Positions 23,447 to 31,998 of a DNA stretch of 54,940 bases are shown here, one piece after another (positions within the stretch are counted from its first letter, which is position 1; every line of letters starts with the position of its first letter). The notes under the pieces are model-generated. The model searched no databases. It had not been told where the DNA came from and saw nothing but the letters and a program-made list of their open reading frames with translations. The stretch comes from Paracoccaceae bacterium (GTDB lineage Bacteria > Pseudomonadota > Alphaproteobacteria > Rhizobiales > Stappiaceae). Made by a program: the position numbers and the translations under genes. The stretch is taken from positions 1 through 54,940 of the forward strand of contig PARB01000078.1 in NCBI GenBank assembly GCA_002709505.1, read 5' to 3'.

Positions 23447-24688
23447 TCAGCGAACGGTTTCGCGCGCCGGCTGTGCCGCGCCGCGGCGGTCGGCGGACGT
23501 CCCGCCGGCCGGCCCGTGCGGCGGGCCTTTCCGGCGCCAGGGCTCCTTCTTGTACCAGGAGACGACATAGGCAACCGCAATGAGAACGGCAAAGCCGCCG
23601 GCGTTGGCGAGGAACTCGATCAGCATGTCGCCGCGCCCCCAGACCATGTCGCGCAGGATGCCGACAGCCTGGGCGACGACCAGGCTTGCCAGAAACACCG
23701 CAAGCGACTGCTGGCCGACCTTCTGGATCACGCGGACCACCGCGCCCCAGGCGTTGTCGACGACGAGAAAACGCCCGCCGGCGCCGACCGCGACCCAGGC
23801 GAGATAGGCCAGCGCCAGGAAGTGGACATAGCGCAGGAACCCGAATTCCGTTTTGGCCCACAGCGGCTCTATGGCGTTGCGCACCTCAAGCAGCACCGGA
23901 AAGGCGCCATAGACCCGAAACCAGGCAAAGGGAACGGTCAAGAGGACGACCGCAAGGGCTGCGAGGATCAGACCGTGGCGCACGGGCGGTGCCGGGATCC
24001 AGCCGCGCATATAGGCAAAGCCGGTGAAGAACAGGAGCTGCCAGGCAAACGGATTGAAGAACCACACCCGGTCCGACCAGGGTTCCGCCGGCAGGCCGAG
24101 AAGCTTGAGGTTGGCGCCGAGCCAGAGCGCGCCCATGAAGGCGAACACCGGCCAGCGCCCAAGCCGCGACAGCGCCATGATCACCGGCAGAAGCACCAGG
24201 ATGACGATATACATCGGCAGGATGTCGAAATAATTCGGCACATAGGTCAGCGTCAGGAGACCCGGCAGCGTCTCGCCGGCCTTCTCGAAGAAATGCCAGA
24301 GATTGAGCGAGTTCACATAGTCTTCGGTCAGACCGCAGCAGCGGGTCAGGACGCCGCTGGTCTGCACCGCGACAAGGCCTGCGGCAATGACCAGAAACTG
24401 GCAGATATGGGCCCAATAGACCTGCCAGACCCGGTGGCTGACCCGGGCCGCCCCCATCAGCCAGCCGCTCTGGTCGAACACCTTGCCGAAGGCGATGGCC
24501 GAGGCCATCCCCGAGCAGAAGACGAACATCTCCGTCGCGTCGGAAAAGCCGAACCGCGCCGGGATCCAAAGCGTCCAGCTGTTGGCCGGAAGGTGGGCGA
24601 TGAAGATGATGAACATGCCGATGCCGCGAAAGAAATCGAGGCGCGGATCGCGCGGGCGCGGGGCTGTTGGCGCGGACGTGGAATGCAT
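23447..24688 (-). CDS. OpgC-domain membrane acyltransferase
   Basis: A 413-residue integral membrane protein with about ten hydrophobic helices. The N-terminal block RDPRLDFFRGIGMFIIFIAH and FGFSDATEMFVFCSGMASAI match OpgC-type proteins, which transfer succinyl groups to osmoregulated periplasmic glucans. The start at ATG 24688 is likely; a GTG two codons earlier has a comparable ribosome site (AAGGA about 10 nt before). A gene for OpgH, which makes the glucan backbone, lies 9 kb away in the same window, supporting periplasmic glucan modification. Confidence 0.87.
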   Translation of the reverse strand: MHSTSAPTAPRPRDPRLDFFRGIGMFIIFIAHLPANSWTLWIPARFGFSDATEMFVFCSGMASAIAFGKVFDQSGWLMGAARVSHRVWQVYWAHICQFLVIAAGLVAVQTSGVLTRCCGLTEDYVNSLNLWHFFEKAGETLPGLLTLTYVPNYFDILPMYIVILVLLPVIMALSRLGRWPVFAFMGALWLGANLKLLGLPAEPWSDRVWFFNPFAWQLLFFTGFAYMRGWIPAPPVRHGLILAALAVVLLTVPFAWFRVYGAFPVLLEVRNAIEPLWAKTEFGFLRYVHFLALAYLAWVAVGAGGRFLVVDNAWGAVVRVIQKVGQQSLAVFLASLVVAQAVGILRDMVWGRGDMLIEFLANAGGFAVLIAVAYVVSWYKKEPWRRKGPPHGPAGGTSADRRGAAQPARETVR

Positions 24689-24792
24689 GTTCACGAAACG
24701 CAGGTCCTTGAAACGTTGGAACGAATGCCGCCGCAACCTGGCGCGGGAGCGGGACGGCTCTGACACGCGGCCGCGTCAAAACCAAGGCAAAT

Positions 24793-26175
24793 TTACGCCG
24801 GCACGGCGCGCAAGGCTTCGTTTTGCATGATCTTTGCCGCCCGCTTCATGCTGTCCACCCGTTCCAGCCGCTCGGAGGCGAAACGGTCGAGCGCGCCGCG
24901 CAACGACAGACGCTCGCGCAGCAGCCGTTCCGCTTCACCGGCCAGCCCCGCGCGCAGGGCCGCGTCGATCGCCAGACGCTCGAAGACATCGCGCTGGGCA
25001 TGGCTGCCGCCAATGTCGCGCAACGTCGGGCGGGCCTGATCGAGATGATGGAAGGCGGAATAGAAGTTGCCCCGGAAATAGGCGTCGAGACCGCGTGCGG
25101 CCGACAGGCCGGTCCGTGACGCGATCCGGCCCAGATCGGACGGCTCCTCGGCATGCAGGGCGACGGAAGCAAGCATATCGTCGGCGGCCTGCCGGCGCCG
25201 TCCGCCGCCGAGCGAGATCATGTAGTGCAGGTCGGCGAAGAGATTGCAGCGATCGTCGATCCGGGTCTGCGAGATCCGCGCCAGTTCGTCCCAGCGTCCG
25301 CCGACATTGACACCCTCGATTTCCAGCCGCACGAGCAGCGAGGCCGCATTGGAGATGTCGCGATAGTCGTCGGTGTGTTCCGCGCGGATTTCCGCGTCGT
25401 AGAGCGCCAGAACGGCCGCGATGTCGCCCCGGTCGAGATACATCAGCGCCAGATGCCACCAGACATGGAAGCGGAAGTTGTTGCAATGGGAAAAGGCCTG
25501 GGTGTTGCCCTCCAGCCAGCGCCGGCCCTCGTCGAAGCGGCCCGTCATGTCATGGACATGGGCAACGGCATGCAGCCCCCACGCATCGTCGGGCGCGATC
25601 TCGACGGCACGCCGTCCCGTGCGCTCGGCACGCTCGTAATCGCCGGTTTCCTCAAGCGCGAAGGCATGACAGCCCAGCAGATAGCCATAGGCGGAATGGC
25701 TCTCGTCATAGGCCTCGAGCACGCCTTCCACAGACCGCCGCATGCCGGCGGCATCGCCGAGCACGAAACGCACCGCATGCACCAGTTTCATCAGGAGCGG
25801 GTCGGCGGGATGGGCGGCAAGGGTTGCGTCGAGGCGGTCGGCCGCCGCGCGCGGATGGCCGTCGAGCCAGTCGCGCAGGGCATCGATCACCGCCGCCTCG
25901 CGCGGGGTCGCGCCAAGAGCTGCGCGCGCGCCGTCCGCCCGTTTCCAGTCGTCCTGCGCCACATCCACCATTTCGCGCCGGCCGAGCAGCAGGCAGAACA
26001 GGCCGTGTGTCGCGTGCCCGAGCGCGAATTGCGGCTCCAGCGAGAGCGCACGGGCGAGATGGTCCGGCGTTGACGTGCCATGGGCCAGAAACGCATCGAG
26101 CGCGCGCTGCCAGGCCTCCAGGGCGGCGCTGTCCGACATCGTGAGAGGGTAGCCGTAGCGATCGGTAAGGGTCAT
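24793..26175 (-). CDS. TTC38-like tetratricopeptide repeat protein
   Basis: A 460-residue soluble protein made of helical TPR-like repeats (LSLEPQFALGHATHGLFCLL, AVEIAPDDAWGLHAVAHVHD), resembling the TTC38 family found in many proteobacteria. No catalytic motif is seen; the function is unknown. The start MTLTDRYGYPL at 26175 has AGGAAG upstream. A long open extension further upstream is Arg-rich and treated as non-coding. Confidence 0.8.
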   Translation of the reverse strand: MTLTDRYGYPLTMSDSAALEAWQRALDAFLAHGTSTPDHLARALSLEPQFALGHATHGLFCLLLGRREMVDVAQDDWKRADGARAALGATPREAAVIDALRDWLDGHPRAAADRLDATLAAHPADPLLMKLVHAVRFVLGDAAGMRRSVEGVLEAYDESHSAYGYLLGCHAFALEETGDYERAERTGRRAVEIAPDDAWGLHAVAHVHDMTGRFDEGRRWLEGNTQAFSHCNNFRFHVWWHLALMYLDRGDIAAVLALYDAEIRAEHTDDYRDISNAASLLVRLEIEGVNVGGRWDELARISQTRIDDRCNLFADLHYMISLGGGRRRQAADDMLASVALHAEEPSDLGRIASRTGLSAARGLDAYFRGNFYSAFHHLDQARPTLRDIGGSHAQRDVFERLAIDAALRAGLAGEAERLLRERLSLRGALDRFASERLERVDSMKRAAKIMQNEALRAVPA

Positions 26176-26533
26176 TCGGCTTTCTTCCTGCCAGCGGCGC
26201 TTCGGCCGCGCGGTTTCCTGCGGCGGCGCACGGGCCGCAGCGCGGGGGAGGCAAAGGGCTTCGGGTCGGCAAGGCCCGTCGTTCGACCGGGAGGAGCCGA
26301 CCACGGATCTTGCAGGGACGGATGCCCGCCTGCTTTCTTTCGCCCTGTCAGTTTTTCCGTGGCGCGGATGACGTGCAACACACAAAAACTTGTGGCCGAC
26401 GTGTGCGACGGCGGACAGGGATCGCATGTATCTTCCAATAGCGGCCAGATCCGGGCAATGCGATTGCGCTGGCAGGCGCTCCTGCAAAACGCCATACCTT
26501 CCGCCCGCCCGCGCAAGGGAGTATCCAGAAGCC
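26176..26533. other. 358-bp divergent intergenic region
   Basis: The region lies between the TPR gene (minus) and the YeeE/YedE transporter (plus). It must hold promoters for both, but I find no convincing -35/-10 pair, repeat or gene in it. Confidence 0.5.
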
Positions 26534-27706
26534 ATGACAGCCCTTGCCCAATCCCTCGCCCAGACGTTTGCCGGCGCGAACCGCGCGGTTCTCGCCCTGT
26601 CGCTCGCCGCCCTTGCGGCAGTCGCCCTGATCGCCAGCAACACCGGCGGCCCGACGCTCGGCTATGCCGTTCTGATCGGCGGCCTTGCCGGCGTTGCGCT
26701 CTATCACTCGAGCTTCGGCTTCACCGCCGCCTGGCGCCGCATCGTCACGGAGAAGCGCGGCGGGGGCCTGCGGGCGCAGTTCCTGCTGATCCTGCTGACG
26801 GCGGCGGTCTCCTTTCCGCTGATCGGCTGGGGCGCCTCCTTCGGCATGCCGACCGGCGGCTTCGTCTTTCCCTTCGGCATCGCCGCCGCCATCGGCGCGA
26901 CCATGTTCGGTTTCGGCATGCAGCTCGGCGGCGGCTGCGCCTCCGGCACGCTGTTCACCGCCGGCGGCGGGTCGACGCGCATGATGGTGACGCTCGCCGC
27001 CTTCGTGACGGGTTCGGTCGCCGCCACGCCGCACATGCATCTCTGGGGGACGCTGCCGAAGCTGCCCGCCTATTCGCTGGTCACGGAATTCGGCCCCGTC
27101 GGCGCCTTTGCCGCGACCGCCGCCGTGCTCGGGCTGATCGCGCTGTGGAGCATCAGGGTCGAGCGCAAGGCGCACGGCAGCCTCGCCGAGCCGCGCGCGA
27201 CCGAAAGCTTTCTCGCCGGCCCCTGGTCGCTGCGCTTCGGCGCGGTGATGATCGCCGTCGTCGGCATCGCCACCTTCGTCGTGCTCGGCCGCCCCTGGGG
27301 CATCACCTCCGGCTTCGCGCTGTGGGGCGCGAAGATCTGGCAGGGCTTCGGCGTGACCGTGACCGACTGGCCCTACTGGCAGTGGCAGAAGGGGGCGCTG
27401 GAGGCCTCCGTCTTTGCGGATGCAACCTCGGTGATGAACTTCGGCATCCTGATCGGCGCCATGACGGCGGCCGCCCTTGCCGGCAAATACGCGCCCGTGT
27501 GGAAGCTTTCGACCCGCGATCTCCTGACCGCGATCATCGGCGGCCTGCTGATGGGCTATGGCGCGCGGCTTGCCTACGGCTGCAACATCGGCGCCTATCT
27601 CGGCGGGATCGTCTCCGGTTCGCTGCACGGCTGGCTGTGGCTCGTCTTCGGCTTTATCGGCAGCCTCGCCGGCACCCGCGTCCGCCTGAAGCTCGGGATG
27701 GGGTAA
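26534..27706 (+). CDS. YeeE/YedE family sulfur-compound transporter
   Basis: A 390-residue polytopic membrane protein with the paired motifs GGGCASGTLFTAGGGSTRMM and AYGCNIGAYLGGI, the conserved-cysteine signatures of YeeE/YedE (TsuA) proteins, which import thiosulfate. The internal two-fold repeat is visible from the two GC motifs. The start MTALAQSLAQTF at 26534 precedes the first helix. No tusA-like gene is adjacent; the DUF302 gene follows 107 bp later. Confidence 0.9.
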   Translation: MTALAQSLAQTFAGANRAVLALSLAALAAVALIASNTGGPTLGYAVLIGGLAGVALYHSSFGFTAAWRRIVTEKRGGGLRAQFLLILLTAAVSFPLIGWGASFGMPTGGFVFPFGIAAAIGATMFGFGMQLGGGCASGTLFTAGGGSTRMMVTLAAFVTGSVAATPHMHLWGTLPKLPAYSLVTEFGPVGAFAATAAVLGLIALWSIRVERKAHGSLAEPRATESFLAGPWSLRFGAVMIAVVGIATFVVLGRPWGITSGFALWGAKIWQGFGVTVTDWPYWQWQKGALEASVFADATSVMNFGILIGAMTAAALAGKYAPVWKLSTRDLLTAIIGGLLMGYGARLAYGCNIGAYLGGIVSGSLHGWLWLVFGFIGSLAGTRVRLKLGMG

Positions 27707-27813
27707 GGCCCGCGCCACATCGTGATCATCCGTGATTGCCGCGTGTGCGGTGCGGGGAACAATCTCGACTAGGGTCGGCTTCCGTTTCATTTCCTGAAGG
27801 GAGCCGACCCGAC

Positions 27814-28305
27814 ATGACCCGTCTCACGTCCCTTGCCGTCGCCTTGATGCTGGCGGCCTTTTCCCTTGTTGCCGGTCCCGCCGCCGCGCAGGGCGAACTC
27901 GCACCGCGCGACGGCTGGACGGTGATCGCCACCGATACGGCCTTCCCGGACCTGGTGGACAGCCTGACGGCCGCGATCAAGGCGGCCGGGATGGGCCTTG
28001 TCACCCAGGCAAGCGCCTCGGACGGCGCGAAGATGCAGGGCATCACCATCCCCGGAAACCGGGTGATCGGCGTCTATCGAAACGACTACGCAAGGCGGAT
28101 GCTGGCGGCGAGCGTTGCCGCCGGCATCGAGGCGCCGATCCGCTTCTATGTCACCGAGACCCCCGACGGCGGGGCGACGCTTTCCTACAAGCACCCGAGC
28201 TCTGTCTTCGCCCCCTATCTGGCGGAGGGCGGCGACGCGCTGCAGGCGCTGGCGGGCGAGCTCGACACGGTGTTCAAGGCGATTGCCGAGGACGCGACCA
28301 ACTGA
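27814..28305 (+). CDS. Periplasmic DUF302 protein
   Basis: A 163-residue protein with a signal peptide (cleavage near GPAAAQG) and a DUF302 domain seen in AFPDLVDSLTAAIKAAG, IGVYRNDYARRMLAA and PIRFYVTETPDGG. DUF302 proteins are small alpha/beta proteins of unknown role, often linked to sulfur or redox metabolism. AAGGGAG lies ~10 nt before the ATG. It is convergent to the TPP enzyme gene. Confidence 0.85.
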   Translation: MTRLTSLAVALMLAAFSLVAGPAAAQGELAPRDGWTVIATDTAFPDLVDSLTAAIKAAGMGLVTQASASDGAKMQGITIPGNRVIGVYRNDYARRMLAASVAAGIEAPIRFYVTETPDGGATLSYKHPSSVFAPYLAEGGDALQALAGELDTVFKAIAEDATN

Positions 28306-28314
28306 GTCCGTCCG

Positions 28315-29976
28315 TCAGAACTTCCCGTCGTAGGCGCGGCGGCCGATGCGGCAGGCAAGCAGCGTATAGCTGTCGCGGGCAAGTGCGGCCGCCGCCTCGC
28401 GGGCGAGCGTTTCGACATCGTCCACCCACACGCCGTGCCCGCCCATCGCCCGGGCAAGGGCCGGAAAATCCGTTCCTGAAAAATCCACGCCGACATTGGG
28501 CCGCTGGCCGGCGCGCTGCTTCAGTTCAATCAGCGCCAGGCTTTCATCGACCAACACGCAGACGATGACCGGCAGGCGCATGTCGCGCAGGGTCGCCAGT
28601 TCGCCAAGCCCCATTTCCAGCCCGGCATCGCCGACGAAGACCACGACGGGCCGCTCGGGATCGGCGAGCTTCTGCCCCATGCCGAGCGGCAGGGCACAGG
28701 CCATGGTGCAAAGCGCGGAGGATTGCAGCATGCCGCGCGGCACCGCCGTTTGCCAGATCTGCGAGACCAGAATGCGATGCGCGCCGCTGTCGGCGGTGGC
28801 GACCGTCTCGGGCGGGAGAACGTCGCGCAAGGCGTGAAACACCTGCGCCGGGCCCCAGCCCTCCGGCTCCGGCGCGAATTGCGCGGCAAGGGCGGACTTC
28901 GCGGCGGCGATCTCGCCGCCCTCCCAGGACGGCGTGGCGGGAACGCCCTCGCCGAGCGCCTGTAGAGCCGGAGCGACGCCGGATGCGAGCGTCTGGCGCA
29001 CGCCGTGCATGCCGTGGGTGCGCGGTGTCGCCGCGATCTCGATCACAGGGGCGTCGTGGGGCCAGGGATCGCGCCAGTTGATGCGCATCTCGATCGGGTC
29101 ATAGCCGAGAAGCAGGATGCAGTCGGACGCCTTGAAGAGCGGCAGGAGATGCGCGTCGGCACGCGGCGAAAGCCCCGCGCCGCCAAGCGCCAGAGGGTCG
29201 GCCTCATCGATCAGCCCCTTGCCCTTGTAGGTGGTCACAAGCGGCACGGAATGCGTCCGGCAGAAGGCGGCGATGGCCTCGCCCGCGCCCTCGTTTACGG
29301 CATCGACGCCGGCGATGGCGATGGGGCGCTTTGAAGCGGCAAAGAGCGTGCGCGCAGCCTCCAGCGCGGCCCCGGCAGGTTGCAGATCCGCCGGTGAGAC
29401 TCCGACCGGCAGGGGCCGCAGCGCCTCGTTGATCGCGCCTTCGGCGACCGAGATCGGTACGTCGACATGCACCGGTCCGGGCTGGCCGTCGAGCGCGATG
29501 CGGATCGCCTTGTCCATCATGGCGCCGAGCGCGCCGGGACTTGCGCGAAAGCTCGCCTTGACGATGGGGCGCAGGAGCTGCTGATGGTCGAACACCTGAT
29601 GGGTGTAGGTTTCCGCCTCCGCCGCATCGACGCAGCCGGTCAGGAAAATCAGCGGCACCCGGTCCTGCCAGGCGTTGGCGACGACATTGACCGCATTGGC
29701 AACGCCCGGCCCGAGTGTTGCGAGCAATACGCCCGGCGCGGCGGATCCCGTCTCACGCGCCTCGGCGTGCCACACGCCCTCGGCCATGAAGCCGCCGGCG
29801 TTCTCATGCTTGACGAGATGGAAGGCGATGCCGGCGCTGTCCAGCGCATCCATCAGCGCCAGCACCTCGCCGCCGGGAATGCCGAAGGCGTGGCGGCAGC
29901 CGGCCTGGCGAAGCTTCGCCGCGATCAGTTCCGCACCCGTTGTCCCTGCAGCCGTTGTGCCTGCTTGCGTTGTCAT
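28315..29976 (-). CDS. Thiamine-pyrophosphate-dependent decarboxylase/synthase (acetolactate-synthase-like)
   Basis: A 553-residue TPP enzyme with HAFGIPGGEVLALMDAL and KHENAGGFMAEG (the activating glutamate), TLGPGVANAVN, and the TPP-binding motif GDAGLEMGLGELATLRDM. The overall plan is that of acetolactate synthase or benzoylformate decarboxylase; the substrate is not evident. It follows a CaiB-type CoA-transferase with an ATGA overlap, suggesting joint catabolism of a 2-oxo acid or CoA ester. The oxalate pair Frc-Oxc was considered, but the sequence does not look like oxalyl-CoA decarboxylase. Confidence 0.85.
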   Translation of the reverse strand: MTTQAGTTAAGTTGAELIAAKLRQAGCRHAFGIPGGEVLALMDALDSAGIAFHLVKHENAGGFMAEGVWHAEARETGSAAPGVLLATLGPGVANAVNVVANAWQDRVPLIFLTGCVDAAEAETYTHQVFDHQQLLRPIVKASFRASPGALGAMMDKAIRIALDGQPGPVHVDVPISVAEGAINEALRPLPVGVSPADLQPAGAALEAARTLFAASKRPIAIAGVDAVNEGAGEAIAAFCRTHSVPLVTTYKGKGLIDEADPLALGGAGLSPRADAHLLPLFKASDCILLLGYDPIEMRINWRDPWPHDAPVIEIAATPRTHGMHGVRQTLASGVAPALQALGEGVPATPSWEGGEIAAAKSALAAQFAPEPEGWGPAQVFHALRDVLPPETVATADSGAHRILVSQIWQTAVPRGMLQSSALCTMACALPLGMGQKLADPERPVVVFVGDAGLEMGLGELATLRDMRLPVIVCVLVDESLALIELKQRAGQRPNVGVDFSGTDFPALARAMGGHGVWVDDVETLAREAAAALARDSYTLLACRIGRRAYDGKF

Positions 29977-31277
29977 TGCGTCTCGTCTTTCTGCGCGCCG
30001 AACGCGCCCTCTGCCCTCAGGTGGTCTAGATCTTCGGCTTCGAGCCCGAGCGCCTCGCGCAGCACGGCTTGCGTGTCCGCGCCAAGTTCCGGCGGCGCGT
30101 GGCGATAGGTCACCGGGGTCTTCGACAGGTTCAGCGGATTACCGATGAGATCGACGGTGCCGGTCGCGCTTGTCTCATGGGGCATGGAAATGCGCATGCC
30201 GCGATGGCGCACCTGCGGATCGGCGAAGACCTCGCCGACATCGTTGATCGGCCCGCAGGGAACGCCGGCGGCCTCCAGCACGGCGATCCACTCGGCGGCG
30301 TCCCGGGTGCGGGTCAGCCGCTCGATCTCCGGCTCGAGCGCCGCGCGGTTGCGCACGCGGTCGGCATTGGCGGAAAATCGCGGGTCGTCGGCAAGCGTCG
30401 GCGCGCCCGCCACCTCGCAGAAGCGGCGGAACTGCGCGTCGTTGCCGACCGCCAGGATGAAGGCGCCGTCGCGCGCCGGATAGGCGTTATAGGGAACGAT
30501 GGTGGGATGGGCATTGCCGCGCCGGGGCGGCACCGCGCCGTCGGTGAGATAGGCCACGCCCTGGTTGATCAGCCAGGCGACCTGGGTGTCGAGCAGGGCC
30601 ACGTCGATATGCTGACCCTCGCCGGTTGCCGTTCGATGATGAAGGGCCGCCAGGATCGCGTTGGAGGCATACATGCCGCACATGACGTCGGCGATCCCCA
30701 CGCCCGCCTTGGTCGGCTCGCCGCCCTCCGCATCGGGTCGCCCGGTCAGCGACATCAGCCCGCCCATGCCCTGGATCAGGAAATCGTAGCCGGCGCGCGC
30801 CGCATAGGGACCGGTCTGGCCGAAGCCGGAGATCGAGCAATAGATCAGCCCCGGATTGAGGGCCTTGAGGTCCTCGTAGCCGAGCCCGCGCCGGGCGAGA
30901 TCGCCGACCTTGAAGTTCTCGATCAGCACGTCGGCCTTGCAGGCGAGACGGCGCAAGAGGTCCTGGCCCGCAGGCTGTGCGATATCGACAGCGAGCGAGC
31001 GTTTGTTGCGGTTGGCGGAGAGATAATAGGCGCTCTCGCGCGTCTCGTTTCCCTGCTTGTCCTTGAGGAACGGCGGTCCCCAGCCACGGGTGTCGTCGCC
31101 CGTTCCCGGACGTTCGATCTTCCAGACGGTGGCGCCGAGATCGCCCAGCAACTGCGTGGCGGTGGGGCCGGCGAGAATGCGCGACAGGTCGAGCACGACG
31201 AGGCCCGCAAGCGGGCCTCGAGGCGTGTTCTCAGACAGCGGATCGGACGAAGCTACAGTCCCGGAAGAGGTCGTCAC
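29973..31277 (-). CDS. CaiB/BaiF class III CoA-transferase
   Basis: A 434-residue class III CoA-transferase with LAGLVVLDLSRILAGPTATQ, WKIERPGTGDDTRGWGPPF, VLIENFKVGDLARRGLGY and AGYDFLIQGMGGLMS; the aspartate of YDF is the expected catalytic residue. A GTG start at 31277 is preferred (AAGGA ~11 nt before), with the open frame continuing to 31346. The enzyme moves CoA between carboxylic acids. Paired by overlap with the TPP enzyme. Confidence 0.87.
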   Translation of the reverse strand: MTTSSGTVASSDPLSENTPRGPLAGLVVLDLSRILAGPTATQLLGDLGATVWKIERPGTGDDTRGWGPPFLKDKQGNETRESAYYLSANRNKRSLAVDIAQPAGQDLLRRLACKADVLIENFKVGDLARRGLGYEDLKALNPGLIYCSISGFGQTGPYAARAGYDFLIQGMGGLMSLTGRPDAEGGEPTKAGVGIADVMCGMYASNAILAALHHRTATGEGQHIDVALLDTQVAWLINQGVAYLTDGAVPPRRGNAHPTIVPYNAYPARDGAFILAVGNDAQFRRFCEVAGAPTLADDPRFSANADRVRNRAALEPEIERLTRTRDAAEWIAVLEAAGVPCGPINDVGEVFADPQVRHRGMRISMPHETSATGTVDLIGNPLNLSKTPVTYRHAPPELGADTQAVLREALGLEAEDLDHLRAEGAFGAQKDETQ

Positions 31278-31308
31278 CAGCGCGCAAATCCTTTCAAGGG
31301 AGGGGAAA

Positions 31309-31818
31309 TCAGCCTGTGGCCCCGCTCCGCCAGCGCACGACGGCACCGCAAACGAGACCGAAGATCAGATGCCCGACCAGCGAGGCCCAGGTCAACTGGA
31401 TGAACCCGAGAAACGGCGGCAGGCCGGCGATCAGATGCGCCATGACATAGAGCGCGAAGACCCAGAGACCCGCGCCGAACCCGAGCGCGACCACCGGCCA
31501 GGGCAGAAACGGAAGGAAGCGATCGGCAATCGGCCTTGCGATGAAGAGATAGCCGAGCGGATAGAAAACGATGCCGACGACGAGGTGTACCGCCTCGGCC
31601 AACGCGAAATTGCTGAAGCCGAAGACGGACTGCACAAGTGCCGCCGGCTGCAAGGGGCCGCCGACCCAGTAGGGCGTGACGAAGCGCGCCCAGATCTCCC
31701 AGGCGCCATCGGCGAGAAGCCCGGCGAGGATTGCCGTGCCGAGCGTTGCCAGCGTCAGGGGCGGAAACAGGCCGTGCCGCGGCAGGGCGGCGGACGAGAG
31801 GGAGGCGGACATGGGCAT
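31309..31818 (-). CDS. Small polytopic membrane protein
   Basis: A 169-residue protein with four or five transmembrane helices (LATLGTAILAGLLADGAWEI, LAEAVHLVVGIVFYPLGYLF, PVVALGFGAGLWVFALYVMA, SLVGHLIFGLVCGAVV). The start at 31818 has CAGGAG 5 nt upstream. I cannot name the family. It ends 31 bp before the CoA-transferase start and may be co-transcribed with it. Confidence 0.7.
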   Translation of the reverse strand: MPMSASLSSAALPRHGLFPPLTLATLGTAILAGLLADGAWEIWARFVTPYWVGGPLQPAALVQSVFGFSNFALAEAVHLVVGIVFYPLGYLFIARPIADRFLPFLPWPVVALGFGAGLWVFALYVMAHLIAGLPPFLGFIQLTWASLVGHLIFGLVCGAVVRWRSGATG

Positions 31819-31998
31819 CTTGGCTCCTGAGGGCGATCCGCCGGACCCGGCGGCGTTGCGGGCGCCGGGTCCCGGTTAATAATCCGGTCCCGACGATTCC
31901 ACTGTGGGAGCAACGCCCGCTCCGTTCAAATCAACCAAGCGAGACGCACCCTGCCGTCTCGCTCACGCCCGCGTGACCCGCCTCCGGGTCATCCGGAG

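Noticed and set aside
24793-26643. 616-codon form of the TPR protein
   Set aside because: The upstream extension is Arg/Ala-rich with no similarity; the start at 26175 has a ribosome site and the family begins there.
28315-31277. Oxalate degradation pair (frc-oxc)
   Set aside because: The TPP enzyme does not show the oxalyl-CoA decarboxylase pattern; only generic TPP-enzyme motifs are seen.
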